Positions 1 to 6,505 of a DNA stretch of 10,528 bases are shown here, in pieces. The position numbers were made by a program, and so were the translations under genes. Each line of letters begins with the position of its first letter. Position 1 is the stretch's first letter. The stretch is from Chitinivibrionia bacterium (lineage in GTDB: Bacteria > Krumholzibacteriota > Krumholzibacteriia > WVZY01): contig JACQXT010000200.1 in assembly GCA_016208665.1 (NCBI GenBank), positions 1 to 10,528 of the forward strand, read 5' to 3'. The notes beneath the pieces were generated by a model. It was not told the origin of the DNA, did not search any database, and saw nothing but the letters and a program-made list of their open reading frames with translations.

Positions 1-119
1 ACCGACGACTTGAGGTAGATCAGCAACTTGGGCGGCGGGAGCACCTCGCGGATGGTGCGGTAGAGGGTGAGATAGGTCTCGTACTCGCGGGGCGGGAAGT
101 GGCCGCGTTCGGCGAGGTG
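1..119 (-). pseudogene. Deoxynucleoside kinase fragment (internal piece, truncated)
   Basis: Read on the minus strand with codons aligned to 96-98, this stretch encodes LAERGHFPPREYETYLTLYR followed by TIREVLPPPKLLIYLKSS. This matches the central part of bacterial deoxynucleoside kinases (dAK/dGK type), which phosphorylate deoxyribonucleosides for nucleotide salvage: the segment after the catalytic EDA-type motif, the aromatic Y-x-x-L-Y helix and the P-x-L-L-I-Y-L-x-S-S strand. The C-terminal part would lie left of the window. The N-terminal part, with the P-loop, should lie at higher coordinates, but there the + strand already encodes a 7TM-HD protein. The gene is therefore cut at about 115-130. 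The minus frame stays open further right only as antisense of the HD gene. The match is from remembered family features, not a search. It could be a true rearrangement or an assembly chimera. Confidence 0.75.
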
Positions 120-1880
120 CGCAGTACGGTTCTCAGCCAGCACCGGAAGCTGCTGGCGGGCGGCCTCATCGACAATTCCAGCCCGCTCCGGCGAAACGAG
201 TATTCGGTGATCGTGGTGATCGACGGGACCAAGGAGTCCCGCCTCGCGGTCAAGGACGTGCTCGATCAGGGGCGGGTGGACCAGGTCATCAAGGAAACGG
301 CGCTCTCGCAATTTCCCCGGGACCGCGATAAGGCGGATGTGGCCTACCAGCTCATCCGGATGTTCGTGCTGCCCAATCTGATCCTCGATGCCGAGGAAAC
401 GCAGAACAGGCGGGATGTCGCCGTAGAGAAGGTGCCGAAGTATTTCGAGATTTCGAAGAACCAGAAAAGCGTCGGCAAGTACGACAAGGTCACCGAGGAT
501 CAAGTCAAGATACTGGGGGCTCTGGAAGTCGCGCGCGCCAGCAGGCAAGCCCGCAACTCGCCGCTCATGGTCATTGGGCTCTATGCCGGGGAGACGCTGA
601 GGCTCGTCCTGTTCGCGCTGCTCATGGGGGCATACCTGTTTTCGTACCGCCGGCCCATCTATGAGGACTTGCTCAAGCTGGCCGCGATCGTCGCGGTTAT
701 GCTCGTGTATCTCGTGCTCATGGCGGTAACCGTGCGGTTTTCCCTGAATCCGTATTTGATTCCCGTCGCGTTCGTTTCGCTGATGTTCGCCGCGCTGTTC
801 AGCTACGGCCTGGGCCTGGTCGCAACGGTCATGGCTTGTATCCTGATTCCTCTGCTGACCGGCGTCCCGTACAACGTCGGTTTCGTCTCGCTGCTCGCGG
901 GCGTGGCCGCGATCGTCGGGCTCAAACGCCTCCAGTCGCGGAGCCATTTCTACAAGATCTTTCTCCTCGTGTCGGTCGCCGTGATCGTCGGCATTCTCAG
1001 CGTCGAACTCGGGCGGGCCGAACGTTTCTCCGCGATCTACACGCACTGGTTCTGGGGAGTCCTGAACGCGCTCTTTTCCACGGCCGCCTTCATCTTCCTG
1101 CTGCCGGTGTTCGAGAACGCGCTGAACATCACCACCAGGTTCACCCTCCTGGAGCTCACCGATCTCAACAGGCCGATCCTGAAGCGCATGAACATGGAGG
1201 CGCACGGCACCTACCACCATTCCATGCTCATGGGGAACATGGTCGACAGCGTCGCGGCCCTCGTCGGCGCCGATCCATTGAAGGCGCGGGTCATGGCCTA
1301 CTACCACGATATCGGAAAGATTCTCCAGCCCGAGTATTACTCGGAAAACCAGGAGCCGGGATTCAACAAACACGAGAAGCTGACGCCCAAGATGAGCAGC
1401 GTGATACTGCGAGCCCACGTCAAGGACGGCGTGGAACTCGCGCGGGAAGAGAAATTGCCGGACCTCGTGATCGACGCCATCCGGGAGCATCACGGCACGA
1501 CGGTCATGGCGTTCTTCTACCAGAAGGCGCTGGAAACCGACTCCCATTCGACCGTCAGCAGGGACGATTTCCGGTATCCCGGTCCCCGTCCGCAGAGCAA
1601 GGAATCGGCGATTCTCATGCTCGCCGATTCGGTCGAAGCGGCGTGCCGCTCTCTCAAGACTCCCACGCCGGGCCACATCCGGAACATGGTCACGAAGCTG
1701 GTGGACGCCCGCGGGCACGAAGGGGAGCTCGACGACAGCTGGCTCACGATCAAGGATTTGACCGAGATAAAGAACCAGTTTATCTCGATACTGACCGGCA
1801 TCTATCACAAAAGGATCGCCTATCCGGGACAGGAAGAGGAGACGGACTGGGGTGAAGCTGTCGTTAAGCCGATTAGATGA
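99..1880 (+). CDS. 7TM-HD family phosphohydrolase (PgpH/YqfF-like), 5'-truncated
   Basis: This is a membrane phosphohydrolase of the 7TMR-HD family; characterised members (PgpH) hydrolyse cyclic di-AMP. Numbering from the GTG at 99, the end of the extracellular 7TMR-HDED domain spans about residues 10-150 and includes the typical LPNLILDAEET and a VTEDQ segment. About six membrane helices follow, from about residue 168 to 345. The cytoplasmic HD domain has HGTYHHS (H369, H373, H374), YHDIGK (H403, D404), a PEYYSENQ segment, HVKDGVELA and REHHGTT. These are the expected metal and substrate residues, so the catalytic half looks intact. The N-terminal cytoplasmic segment, first membrane helix and most of the outer domain are missing. 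The frame is open to the window edge, but the first residues after position 99 are antisense to a deoxynucleoside kinase fragment, so neither GTG 99 nor anything upstream is a credible native start. 7TM-HD genes commonly sit directly before ybeY, as here. Confidence 0.9.
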   Translation: MAAFGEVRSTVLSQHRKLLAGGLIDNSSPLRRNEYSVIVVIDGTKESRLAVKDVLDQGRVDQVIKETALSQFPRDRDKADVAYQLIRMFVLPNLILDAEETQNRRDVAVEKVPKYFEISKNQKSVGKYDKVTEDQVKILGALEVARASRQARNSPLMVIGLYAGETLRLVLFALLMGAYLFSYRRPIYEDLLKLAAIVAVMLVYLVLMAVTVRFSLNPYLIPVAFVSLMFAALFSYGLGLVATVMACILIPLLTGVPYNVGFVSLLAGVAAIVGLKRLQSRSHFYKIFLLVSVAVIVGILSVELGRAERFSAIYTHWFWGVLNALFSTAAFIFLLPVFENALNITTRFTLLELTDLNRPILKRMNMEAHGTYHHSMLMGNMVDSVAALVGADPLKARVMAYYHDIGKILQPEYYSENQEPGFNKHEKLTPKMSSVILRAHVKDGVELAREEKLPDLVIDAIREHHGTTVMAFFYQKALETDSHSTVSRDDFRYPGPRPQSKESAILMLADSVEAACRSLKTPTPGHIRNMVTKLVDARGHEGELDDSWLTIKDLTEIKNQFISILTGIYHKRIAYPGQEEETDWGEAVVKPIR

Positions 1881-2319
1881 GTCGCGTCCGGAATGGATCG
1901 ATGCGGGCGTCGAAGCCATGATGGCCGTGCTCGCCGGAACCTTCGATCGGACTGATGGGGCCATCGACATCATCGTTGTCGACGATTCGTATATCAGGGA
2001 CATCAACCGGCGATTCAGGAATACGGACACGGCGACCGACGTCATCTCCTTCTCCTATGCGGACGGCGAAGCGATCGTCGAGGAGGAGGCCGATTCGGCG
2101 GGCGAGATATATATCTCATACGAAACCATAGAACGCGAGGCGAACGAACGGGGCGTGGATCGCGCGCATCTGTTTCTCCGCACGGCGGTCCATGGACTGA
2201 TGCACATTCATGGATTCGACCACCTGAGCGACGAGGAGGCGGAGCGCATGGAAGCCGCGGAGCGGGCGGCCCTCGCCGCGGTGCTTTCCGAACGGCAGAT
2301 CGAACCGCTGTTCGGTTGA
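1852..2319 (+). CDS. ybeY: Endoribonuclease YbeY (16S rRNA 3'-end maturation)
   Basis: YbeY is a zinc-dependent endoribonuclease involved in 16S rRNA 3' maturation and ribosome quality control in the cytoplasm. The 155-residue product has the family hallmark near its C terminus, HGLMHIHGFDH, giving the zinc-binding triad H114, H118 and H124. Upstream, the segments INRRFRNTDTATDVISF and GEIYIS match the conserved core (the usual form is N-x-x-x-R-x-x-D-x-x-T-D-V-L-S-F, then G-D-I-x-I-S). The GTG start lies inside the end of the HD gene (29 bp overlap). A GAGGAG at 1836-1841 sits 10 nt before it, and the overlap suggests translational coupling. No in-frame ATG fits better. Length and motifs are normal, so it should be functional. 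Confidence 0.95.
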   Translation: MKLSLSRLDESRPEWIDAGVEAMMAVLAGTFDRTDGAIDIIVVDDSYIRDINRRFRNTDTATDVISFSYADGEAIVEEEADSAGEIYISYETIEREANERGVDRAHLFLRTAVHGLMHIHGFDHLSDEEAERMEAAERAALAAVLSERQIEPLFG

Positions 2320-2349
2320 CCGGCGGCGGTTCATCCGCGCCGAGAACAC

Positions 2350-3627
2350 ATGAACGATCAATTCGACGGAGTGCTGTTGGTGTTTTCGATGCTGTATCTC
2401 GGGGCCGCCGCGGGAACGTATACGGCCCTGGAGATGCTGTCCTACGTGCATCCCGACACGAAGTCGGATGAAGCGTGGTGGAAGGACGCGTACGTACGGC
2501 GGCTCCTCGATCAACCGCTCCACACGGCGCTCTTTCTCTGGGTTGCGAGGGGGGTGGCGATCGTGCTCGTAGCCAGCGTTGCGGTGCATGTGTCGAACAG
2601 GTTCTCGTTCGGCGGCGCGACCGGCGCGCTCCGCGCCGCGGGAATCATCGCATTCGCGGTTTCGGCGGTTTACGCGCCCATCGCGGGCGCGACCGTCGCC
2701 GCGGTCAGGCTGCCGCAGCGGTTCGTCGCCCTGTCGAAATTCTTCATGCAGCCGCTCCTCCTGCTCCTGAAACCGCTTGTGTCCGTATCCGCAGGCGCGC
2801 TCCGGAAAGCGTCGCCGCACACGGTCGAAGCCTTGTCCTACCGCCTGCTGCCGCTCGAACAGAAGATCGCCCTGTTTTCCAACGAGAACGGTTCGCTCGA
2901 GGAGGACGAACAGAAGCTGGTGTCGAGCATTTTCGATTTCGGCGACACCGTCGTAAGGGAAGTGATGGTTCCCCGCATAGACATGATCGCCGTCAACATC
3001 TACACGAGCACGGCGGAAGCGCTGAGGATCGTCAACGAGGCCGGGCATTCGCGGATTCCCGTGTATGAAGAGACGATCGACAAGATCGTCGGCATCGTGT
3101 ACACGAAAGATCTGCTCCGCAAGATCGTCGAAGGAGCCGATTTTACGCTGGCAAGCGTCACCCGCGACGTGCTGTTCGTTCCCGAGACGAAGAAGATCGA
3201 CGACCTCCTGTCCGAGTTCAAGAAACAGAAGAAGCACATCGCCATCGCGGTCGACGAGTACGGCGGGACGGCGGGGCTCATCACGATGGAGGACGTGCTC
3301 GAGGAACTCGTCGGGGACATCCAAGACGAGTTCGACTCGGAGGAGGAGCTGATCGAGCGGCTGGATGCGGACAGCGCGCTGTGCAACGCGAAGGTGAATC
3401 TCGACGACTTGAAGGAGGTGCTGGGGATCGAGCTGCCGGGCGACGAGGTCGACAGCCTCGGCGGCTTTCTCTACGAGACCATCGGCCATGTGCCGCGCGT
3501 GGGAGACATCGTGCGCCGGGGCGCAATCAGCTATCAGATCACATCGGTCGCGCGGCAGCGGATCGACAAAGTGCTGATACAGGGGTTGCGATCCGTCGCC
3601 GGGCAATCCGGCGGCTCGAACGGCTGA
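2350..3627 (+). CDS. CorC/HlyC family protein: DUF21-like membrane domain, CBS pair and CorC_HlyC domain
   Basis: This 425-residue membrane protein belongs to the CorC/TlyC (CNNM-related) family, implicated in Mg2+/Co2+ efflux or tolerance; older 'hemolysin' names are misleading. About three hydrophobic stretches occupy residues 8-30, 60-84 and 93-118, followed by an amphipathic region near 130-155. A CBS pair follows: the first opens with REVMVPRIDM (P208) and contains SRIPVYEE; the second contains the diagnostic DEYGGTAGLITMEDVLEELV (about 302-321). The C-terminal CorC_HlyC domain (about 335-425) has the usual DEVDSLGGF and PRVGD motifs. The membrane domain is divergent: I cannot see the canonical S-G-x-E-x-A segment near the N terminus; 'AAGTYTALEML' may take its place. 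The start ATG is 30 bp after ybeY with no strong Shine-Dalgarno. It is probably in the ybeY transcript. Transported ion is not determinable from sequence alone. Confidence 0.9.
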   Translation: MNDQFDGVLLVFSMLYLGAAAGTYTALEMLSYVHPDTKSDEAWWKDAYVRRLLDQPLHTALFLWVARGVAIVLVASVAVHVSNRFSFGGATGALRAAGIIAFAVSAVYAPIAGATVAAVRLPQRFVALSKFFMQPLLLLLKPLVSVSAGALRKASPHTVEALSYRLLPLEQKIALFSNENGSLEEDEQKLVSSIFDFGDTVVREVMVPRIDMIAVNIYTSTAEALRIVNEAGHSRIPVYEETIDKIVGIVYTKDLLRKIVEGADFTLASVTRDVLFVPETKKIDDLLSEFKKQKKHIAIAVDEYGGTAGLITMEDVLEELVGDIQDEFDSEEELIERLDADSALCNAKVNLDDLKEVLGIELPGDEVDSLGGFLYETIGHVPRVGDIVRRGAISYQITSVARQRIDKVLIQGLRSVAGQSGGSNG

Positions 3628-3659
3628 GAGAGCGGAGCGGAAGGCCCGCGAGCGGCATC

Positions 3660-3677
3660 GGCTCCCTCCGCGGAGCC
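3660..3677. repeat. Small inverted repeat between the CorC-like and DUF502 genes
   Basis: GGCTCC (3660-3665) and GGAGCC (3672-3677) form a perfect 6-bp stem with a 6-nt loop. No T-run follows, so it is not a typical intrinsic terminator. In GC-rich DNA this could be chance; it might also be an mRNA processing or attenuation hairpin just before the DUF502 ribosome binding site. Confidence 0.3.
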
Positions 3678-3688
3678 CATTCATTAAC

Positions 3689-3695
3689 GAGGTGA
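3689..3695 (+). promoter_or_regulatory. Shine-Dalgarno that fixes the GTG start of the DUF502 gene
   Basis: GAGGTGA at 3689-3695 matches the anti-Shine-Dalgarno sequence, and its AGG core is six bases from the GTG at 3699. An overlapping frame starting at 3692 begins inside this motif and encodes no recognisable protein, so the GTG at 3699 is the start. Confidence 0.75.
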
Positions 3696-3698
3696 ATC

Positions 3699-4304
3699 GT
3701 GCTGAGATTCTTGCGAAAGCATTTCATAACGGGGCTGGTGTTTCTCGCCCCGGTCGTCATCACCGCCTACATCATTTGGAAAATCTTCATATCGGTGGAC
3801 AACCTCATAGAGCCGCTGAGGACCAGGTATCCGATCATCGATATCCCGGGCCTCGGAGTGATCGCGGTATTCATCATCATCGTCCTGGCCGGATTCCTGG
3901 CCGGGAACCTCATCGGACGGCGGCTGATTTCCCTCGTCGAACGCAATATGAATCATATTCCTCTTGTCCGCGGGATATACACGGCGGTCAAGGAGATTGG
4001 ACAAGTGTTTCTCACCGACAAGAGAACGGTGTTCAGACGCGTTGTCCTCGTCAAGTTCCCCAATTCCTACACGTACGCGATCGCTTTCGTCACCAACGAA
4101 GGTCAAACGTACTTCAACGACGTGACCAAGGAAGAACTCGTGAGCGTGTTTCTGCCCACGACGCCGAATCCCACGTCCGGCTTCATGCTGCTTCTCTCCA
4201 AGAAGGATATCACGCCCGTGACCATCAGCGTCGAGGAAGGATTGAAGATGGTGATCTCCGGAGGAGCGGTATCGCCTTCGTCGTTTTCGATCGATAAATC
4301 CTGA
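3699..4304 (+). CDS. DUF502 family membrane protein
   Basis: The product is a 201-residue inner membrane protein of the DUF502 family; no biochemical role is firmly established. Two membrane helices are visible: residues about 8-30 (ITGLVFLAPVVITAYIIW) and about 52-76 (following IDIPGLG). After the second helix comes the family signature: GRRLISLVE, then IPLVRGIYTAVKEI (about 88-101). A soluble domain of mixed strands follows, with VLVKFP, an F-V-T-N-E segment, VFLPTTPNPTSGFML (about 150-164) and a final GLKMVISGG. Members typically have about 200 residues, so this copy is full length. The GTG start has a strong Shine-Dalgarno. It sits 71 bp after the CorC-like gene and 124 bp before the chosen mgtE start. 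Neighbouring CorC and MgtE hint at membrane or ion homeostasis, but that is guilt by association only. Confidence 0.9.
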   Translation: MLRFLRKHFITGLVFLAPVVITAYIIWKIFISVDNLIEPLRTRYPIIDIPGLGVIAVFIIIVLAGFLAGNLIGRRLISLVERNMNHIPLVRGIYTAVKEIGQVFLTDKRTVFRRVVLVKFPNSYTYAIAFVTNEGQTYFNDVTKEELVSVFLPTTPNPTSGFMLLLSKKDITPVTISVEEGLKMVISGGAVSPSSFSIDKS

Positions 4305-4428
4305 TCCCGGTTCCGCCGCATTCAAATCGTTCTTGCCAATCGCCCGAGTGTTCTCTACGCTTCCGTTGCCGCAGAGTATGGAATACGCGCGGGAAAACCC
4401 CGGATACCGGCCAACCTCAGGGAGCGTC

Positions 4429-5193
4429 ATGGACAAGGTGGAGCGGGAAGACGTCAAACGAGCGGGCGAGCTCTTGGATTCCGGCCGACCGGAGGATCTC
4501 GCGGCCTTCCTCCAAACGCTCCATCCAGCCGATATCGCGGATATTCTCCGGCGGATCGAGGACGAGCATAAAGTCAAGCTTCTCAAATTCATGAACAGAG
4601 ACCTGGCGGCGGACGTTCTCACCGAGGTCGACGAGCGGTCGGGGCAGAACCTGCTCAGGCTTCTCACCGACCATGAAGTGGCGTCGCTGCTGGAGAAGAT
4701 GAAGTCCGACGACGCCGCCGATCTCATCTCCCGCCTCTCTCCCGAGAAAACGGAACGCATCAAGTCCCTCCTGCCCTCCGACGACAGGGCGCGTATCCAC
4801 GGCCTGCTCGGATTCGACGAAGACAGCGCAGGCGGCATCATGGAATCGGAGACGCCGGCCGTTTCCGAGCACGCCTCAGTCCAGGACGCCATTCACCTCG
4901 TCAGGAGCCAGGCGGACGAGATAGAGAACGCACAGAAGGTATACGTCGTCGGCGACGACGGCACGCTTCGGGGAGCGATACGGATTCTCAACCTGCTGCT
5001 GCACGACCCGAGCGAGCCGGTGACGGCCGTGATGGAGGCCAACATCGTCAGCGTGCCGGTCACCATGGACCAGGAGGAAGTGGCGAATCTCTTCAGCCGG
5101 TACGACGAATTCACGCTGCCCGTGGTGGATGCGCGCAACAGGCTGATCGGCCGCATCATGGTCGACGCGGGGGCATGCTCGGCGAAGTGCTGA
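4429..5193 (+). CDS. mgtE: MgtE N-terminal fragment (cytosolic N domain and CBS pair)
   Basis: This fragment is the Mg2+-sensing cytosolic half of MgtE. From ATG 4429 it has 254 residues. The superhelical N domain covers about residues 8-125, with repeats such as LHPADIADILRR, LLRLLTDHEVASLLEKM and SDDAADLISRL. The CBS pair starts at AGGIMESETP (about 134) and ends abruptly at LPVVDARNRLIGRIMVD (about 245). The remaining residues, AGACSAKC, are out of frame and unrelated. Three in-frame starts are possible: TTG 4333, ATG 4378 and ATG 4429. I chose 4429 because AGGGAG at 4419-4424 precedes it and family homology begins just after it. The upstream extension has no family counterpart. If expressed, it would be a soluble sensor domain without a pore. 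Confidence 0.8.
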   Translation: MDKVEREDVKRAGELLDSGRPEDLAAFLQTLHPADIADILRRIEDEHKVKLLKFMNRDLAADVLTEVDERSGQNLLRLLTDHEVASLLEKMKSDDAADLISRLSPEKTERIKSLLPSDDRARIHGLLGFDEDSAGGIMESETPAVSEHASVQDAIHLVRSQADEIENAQKVYVVGDDGTLRGAIRILNLLLHDPSEPVTAVMEANIVSVPVTMDQEEVANLFSRYDEFTLPVVDARNRLIGRIMVDAGACSAKC

Positions 5194-5657
5194 ACGCGGT
5201 CTTGATATCCCGCTACGAGGTGCCCATACGCACCATCGTGGTCCTGGTGTTTTTCATACCCCTCTTGATGGGAACCGCCGGGAATATGGGCACGCAGGCA
5301 GCCGTCGTGGTCGTGCGGGAACTCGCCCTCGGGGAGATCGATATCCATCATACGTGGCGGAGGATTTTCAGGGAAATGCAGGTTGCGCTGATCAACGGCG
5401 TGGTGCTCGGCGTACTGCTGTTTCTGTTCATCTTCCTCTGGCAGCGGGATATCGGCCTCGGCATGCTGCTCTGCGCGTCGCTGATGAGCGTTGTCTTGTT
5501 CGCAGCGTTCATGGGTTCGTCGGTTCCTCTCGTCCTGCATCGCCTGAAAGTGGATCCGGCGATCGCCACCGGCCCCTTCGTCTCGGTTTCCAACGACATC
5601 ATCGGGCTCGCGATTTACCTGACCTATGCAACGGTCTATCTTTCCATGATCCGGTGA
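5175..5657 (+). CDS. mgtE: MgtE C-terminal fragment (transmembrane pore domain)
   Basis: This 160-residue fragment is the membrane part of MgtE from the second half of helix 1 onward. It contains GTAGNMGTQ (G36-N37), the conserved helix 2 motif, then about four hydrophobic helices. The last helix has SNDIIGLAIY with D141, matching the Asp that lines the Mg2+ selectivity site in characterised MgtE. ATG 5175 is only the first Met after the break and is not a native start: the homology already begins at 5172, and there is no Shine-Dalgarno. It overlaps the N fragment by 19 bp, so reinitiation is conceivable, but the product would lack half of helix 1. recO follows 24 bp later. Confidence 0.75.
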   Translation: MLGEVLNAVLISRYEVPIRTIVVLVFFIPLLMGTAGNMGTQAAVVVVRELALGEIDIHHTWRRIFREMQVALINGVVLGVLLFLFIFLWQRDIGLGMLLCASLMSVVLFAAFMGSSVPLVLHRLKVDPAIATGPFVSVSNDIIGLAIYLTYATVYLSMIR

Positions 5658-5681
5658 TGCCGGCAAGGTTGACTCGATGCC

Positions 5682-6416
5682 ATGCTGAAAAAAGACGAAG
5701 GAGCGGTGCTCAGGAGCGGGAAGAGCGGAACCAGCAGCAGGATCGTCACGCTCCTGGGCAGGCGGAGCGGCAAGATCCGGCTGCTCGCCAAAGGTGCGGC
5801 CAAGAAGGACAGCCCGTTCCGCGGCGCGCTCGAGCCGGGAGCGGTTATCGAGGCCGTGTACTACTACAAGGACGGACGGGACGTTTACTTCCTGAAAGAA
5901 GCATCGCTTCTCGCGCCCGCCACCGCGGGCTCCGGAACGCTTCAGTCCGCCGCATCTTTGCTCGCGGCCTTGGAACTCGTTGATCAGATAACGTACGCCG
6001 GCAATCCGGAACCGAAGGTGTCCGAGCTCATCGAATCGTACCTCGAGATCGGGGAATCCGCCGATTCGCTGCTGCTCTTCCTCGCATTCGAGACGAAATT
6101 GCTGGATGCTCTGGGCGCGCTTCCCGAGTTCGGAACATGCTCGGCATGCGGCCGAGAAGCGTGGGGAGGACGCTACGATCCGGTGAACGGGATCTCATTC
6201 TGCGCGAGCGAGCGGTCCGCGCCCGCCGAAACGATTCCCTTGAGCGAGCCGGTAGGCCGGCTGCTGCGGGATGCGGCGGCGCGCACGTTCTCGGAATTCG
6301 CGCGCCTCTCCGCGGAGGAAGGCGCGAGAAAAACATTTGGGCTGCTGCTCCATTGGACGTATACTTACCACGTTCAGGGGTACCGTCTCCCCAACGCGCT
6401 GAAATTATTGAAATGA
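5682..6416 (+). CDS. recO: DNA repair protein RecO
   Basis: RecO works with RecF and RecR to load RecA on SSB-coated single-stranded DNA in recombinational repair and also anneals complementary strands. The 244-residue product has the usual length. The N-terminal OB fold is at about residues 1-80: it begins with a basic, beta-rich DEGAVLRSGKSGTSSRIVTL and includes GKIRLLAKGAAKK and FRGALEPG. A helical bundle follows. A zinc-knuckle region at about 153-177 has C153-x2-C156 and C174, but the fourth ligand position (177) is Glu rather than Cys. The gene ends with a RecO-like helix, in which YRLPNALKLLK is the last segment. ATG 5682 is 24 bp after the mgtE remnant and has only a weak AAGG at 5665-5668; an ATG at 5675 in another frame ends at once. 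Family assignment is confident. Confidence 0.9.
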   Translation: MLKKDEGAVLRSGKSGTSSRIVTLLGRRSGKIRLLAKGAAKKDSPFRGALEPGAVIEAVYYYKDGRDVYFLKEASLLAPATAGSGTLQSAASLLAALELVDQITYAGNPEPKVSELIESYLEIGESADSLLLFLAFETKLLDALGALPEFGTCSACGREAWGGRYDPVNGISFCASERSAPAETIPLSEPVGRLLRDAAARTFSEFARLSAEEGARKTFGLLLHWTYTYHVQGYRLPNALKLLK

Positions 6417-6417
6417 A

Positions 6418-6477
6418 CCGTGTGTCCGGGCGCCGCCCGCGCGCCTCGGGCCGCGACGCGCCCCGCGAGGCACACGG
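6418..6477 (+). other. Possible structured leader upstream of glyQ
   Basis: The 89-bp gap between recO and glyQ can fold as a three-way junction. The closing stem is CCGTGT (6418-6423) with ACACGG (6472-6477). The first hairpin is CGGGC (6427-6431) with GCCCG (6435-6439). The second is GCCTCG (6443-6448) with CGAGGC (6466-6471). All pairs are Watson-Crick. No T-run follows, so it is not a simple terminator, and I see no T-box features. The region is very GC-rich, which makes chance pairing likely enough that confidence is low. Confidence 0.3.
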
Positions 6478-6505
6478 GAGAAACTGAGGAGGAACCGGAG
6501 AAATC

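Larger units (their letters stand above)
4429..5657 (+). pseudogene. mgtE: mgtE magnesium channel gene, broken by an internal deletion with frame change
   Basis: Together the two reading frames 4429-5193 and 5175-5657 carry the start and end of one MgtE Mg2+ channel. The N frame keeps MgtE homology to GRIMVD at about 5149-5163. The C frame resumes at GMLGEVLNAVLISRYE from 5172, equivalent to the middle of the first membrane helix. In intact MgtE roughly 45-50 residues separate these points: the end of the second CBS domain, the linking plug helix and the first half of helix 1. They are absent here and the frame shifts, so this is a deletion of 3n+1 bases or an equivalent combination. Ribosomal frameshifting could not restore the missing part. 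The gene looks inactivated, unless the assembly is wrong at this spot. Confidence 0.75.

Noticed and set aside
836..1855. Second + strand frame inside the 7TM-HD gene
   Set aside because: Arg-rich out-of-frame translation. The overlapping frame carries all HD motifs.
2116..3684. Long minus-strand open frame of 522 codons opposite ybeY and the CorC-like gene
   Set aside because: It is the antisense shadow of two well-supported genes in GC-rich DNA. Its translation is low-complexity, Arg/His/Asp-rich, with no recognisable domain.
3684..4892. Minus-strand open frame of 402 codons opposite DUF502 and mgtE
   Set aside because: It is Ser/Arg-rich shadow translation with no family features, and both + strand genes here are recognisable.
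5149..5193. Programmed ribosomal frameshift joining the two mgtE frames
   Set aside because: A frameshift would not restore the roughly 45-50 missing residues including half of helix 1, and there is no obvious slippery heptamer with a downstream structure.
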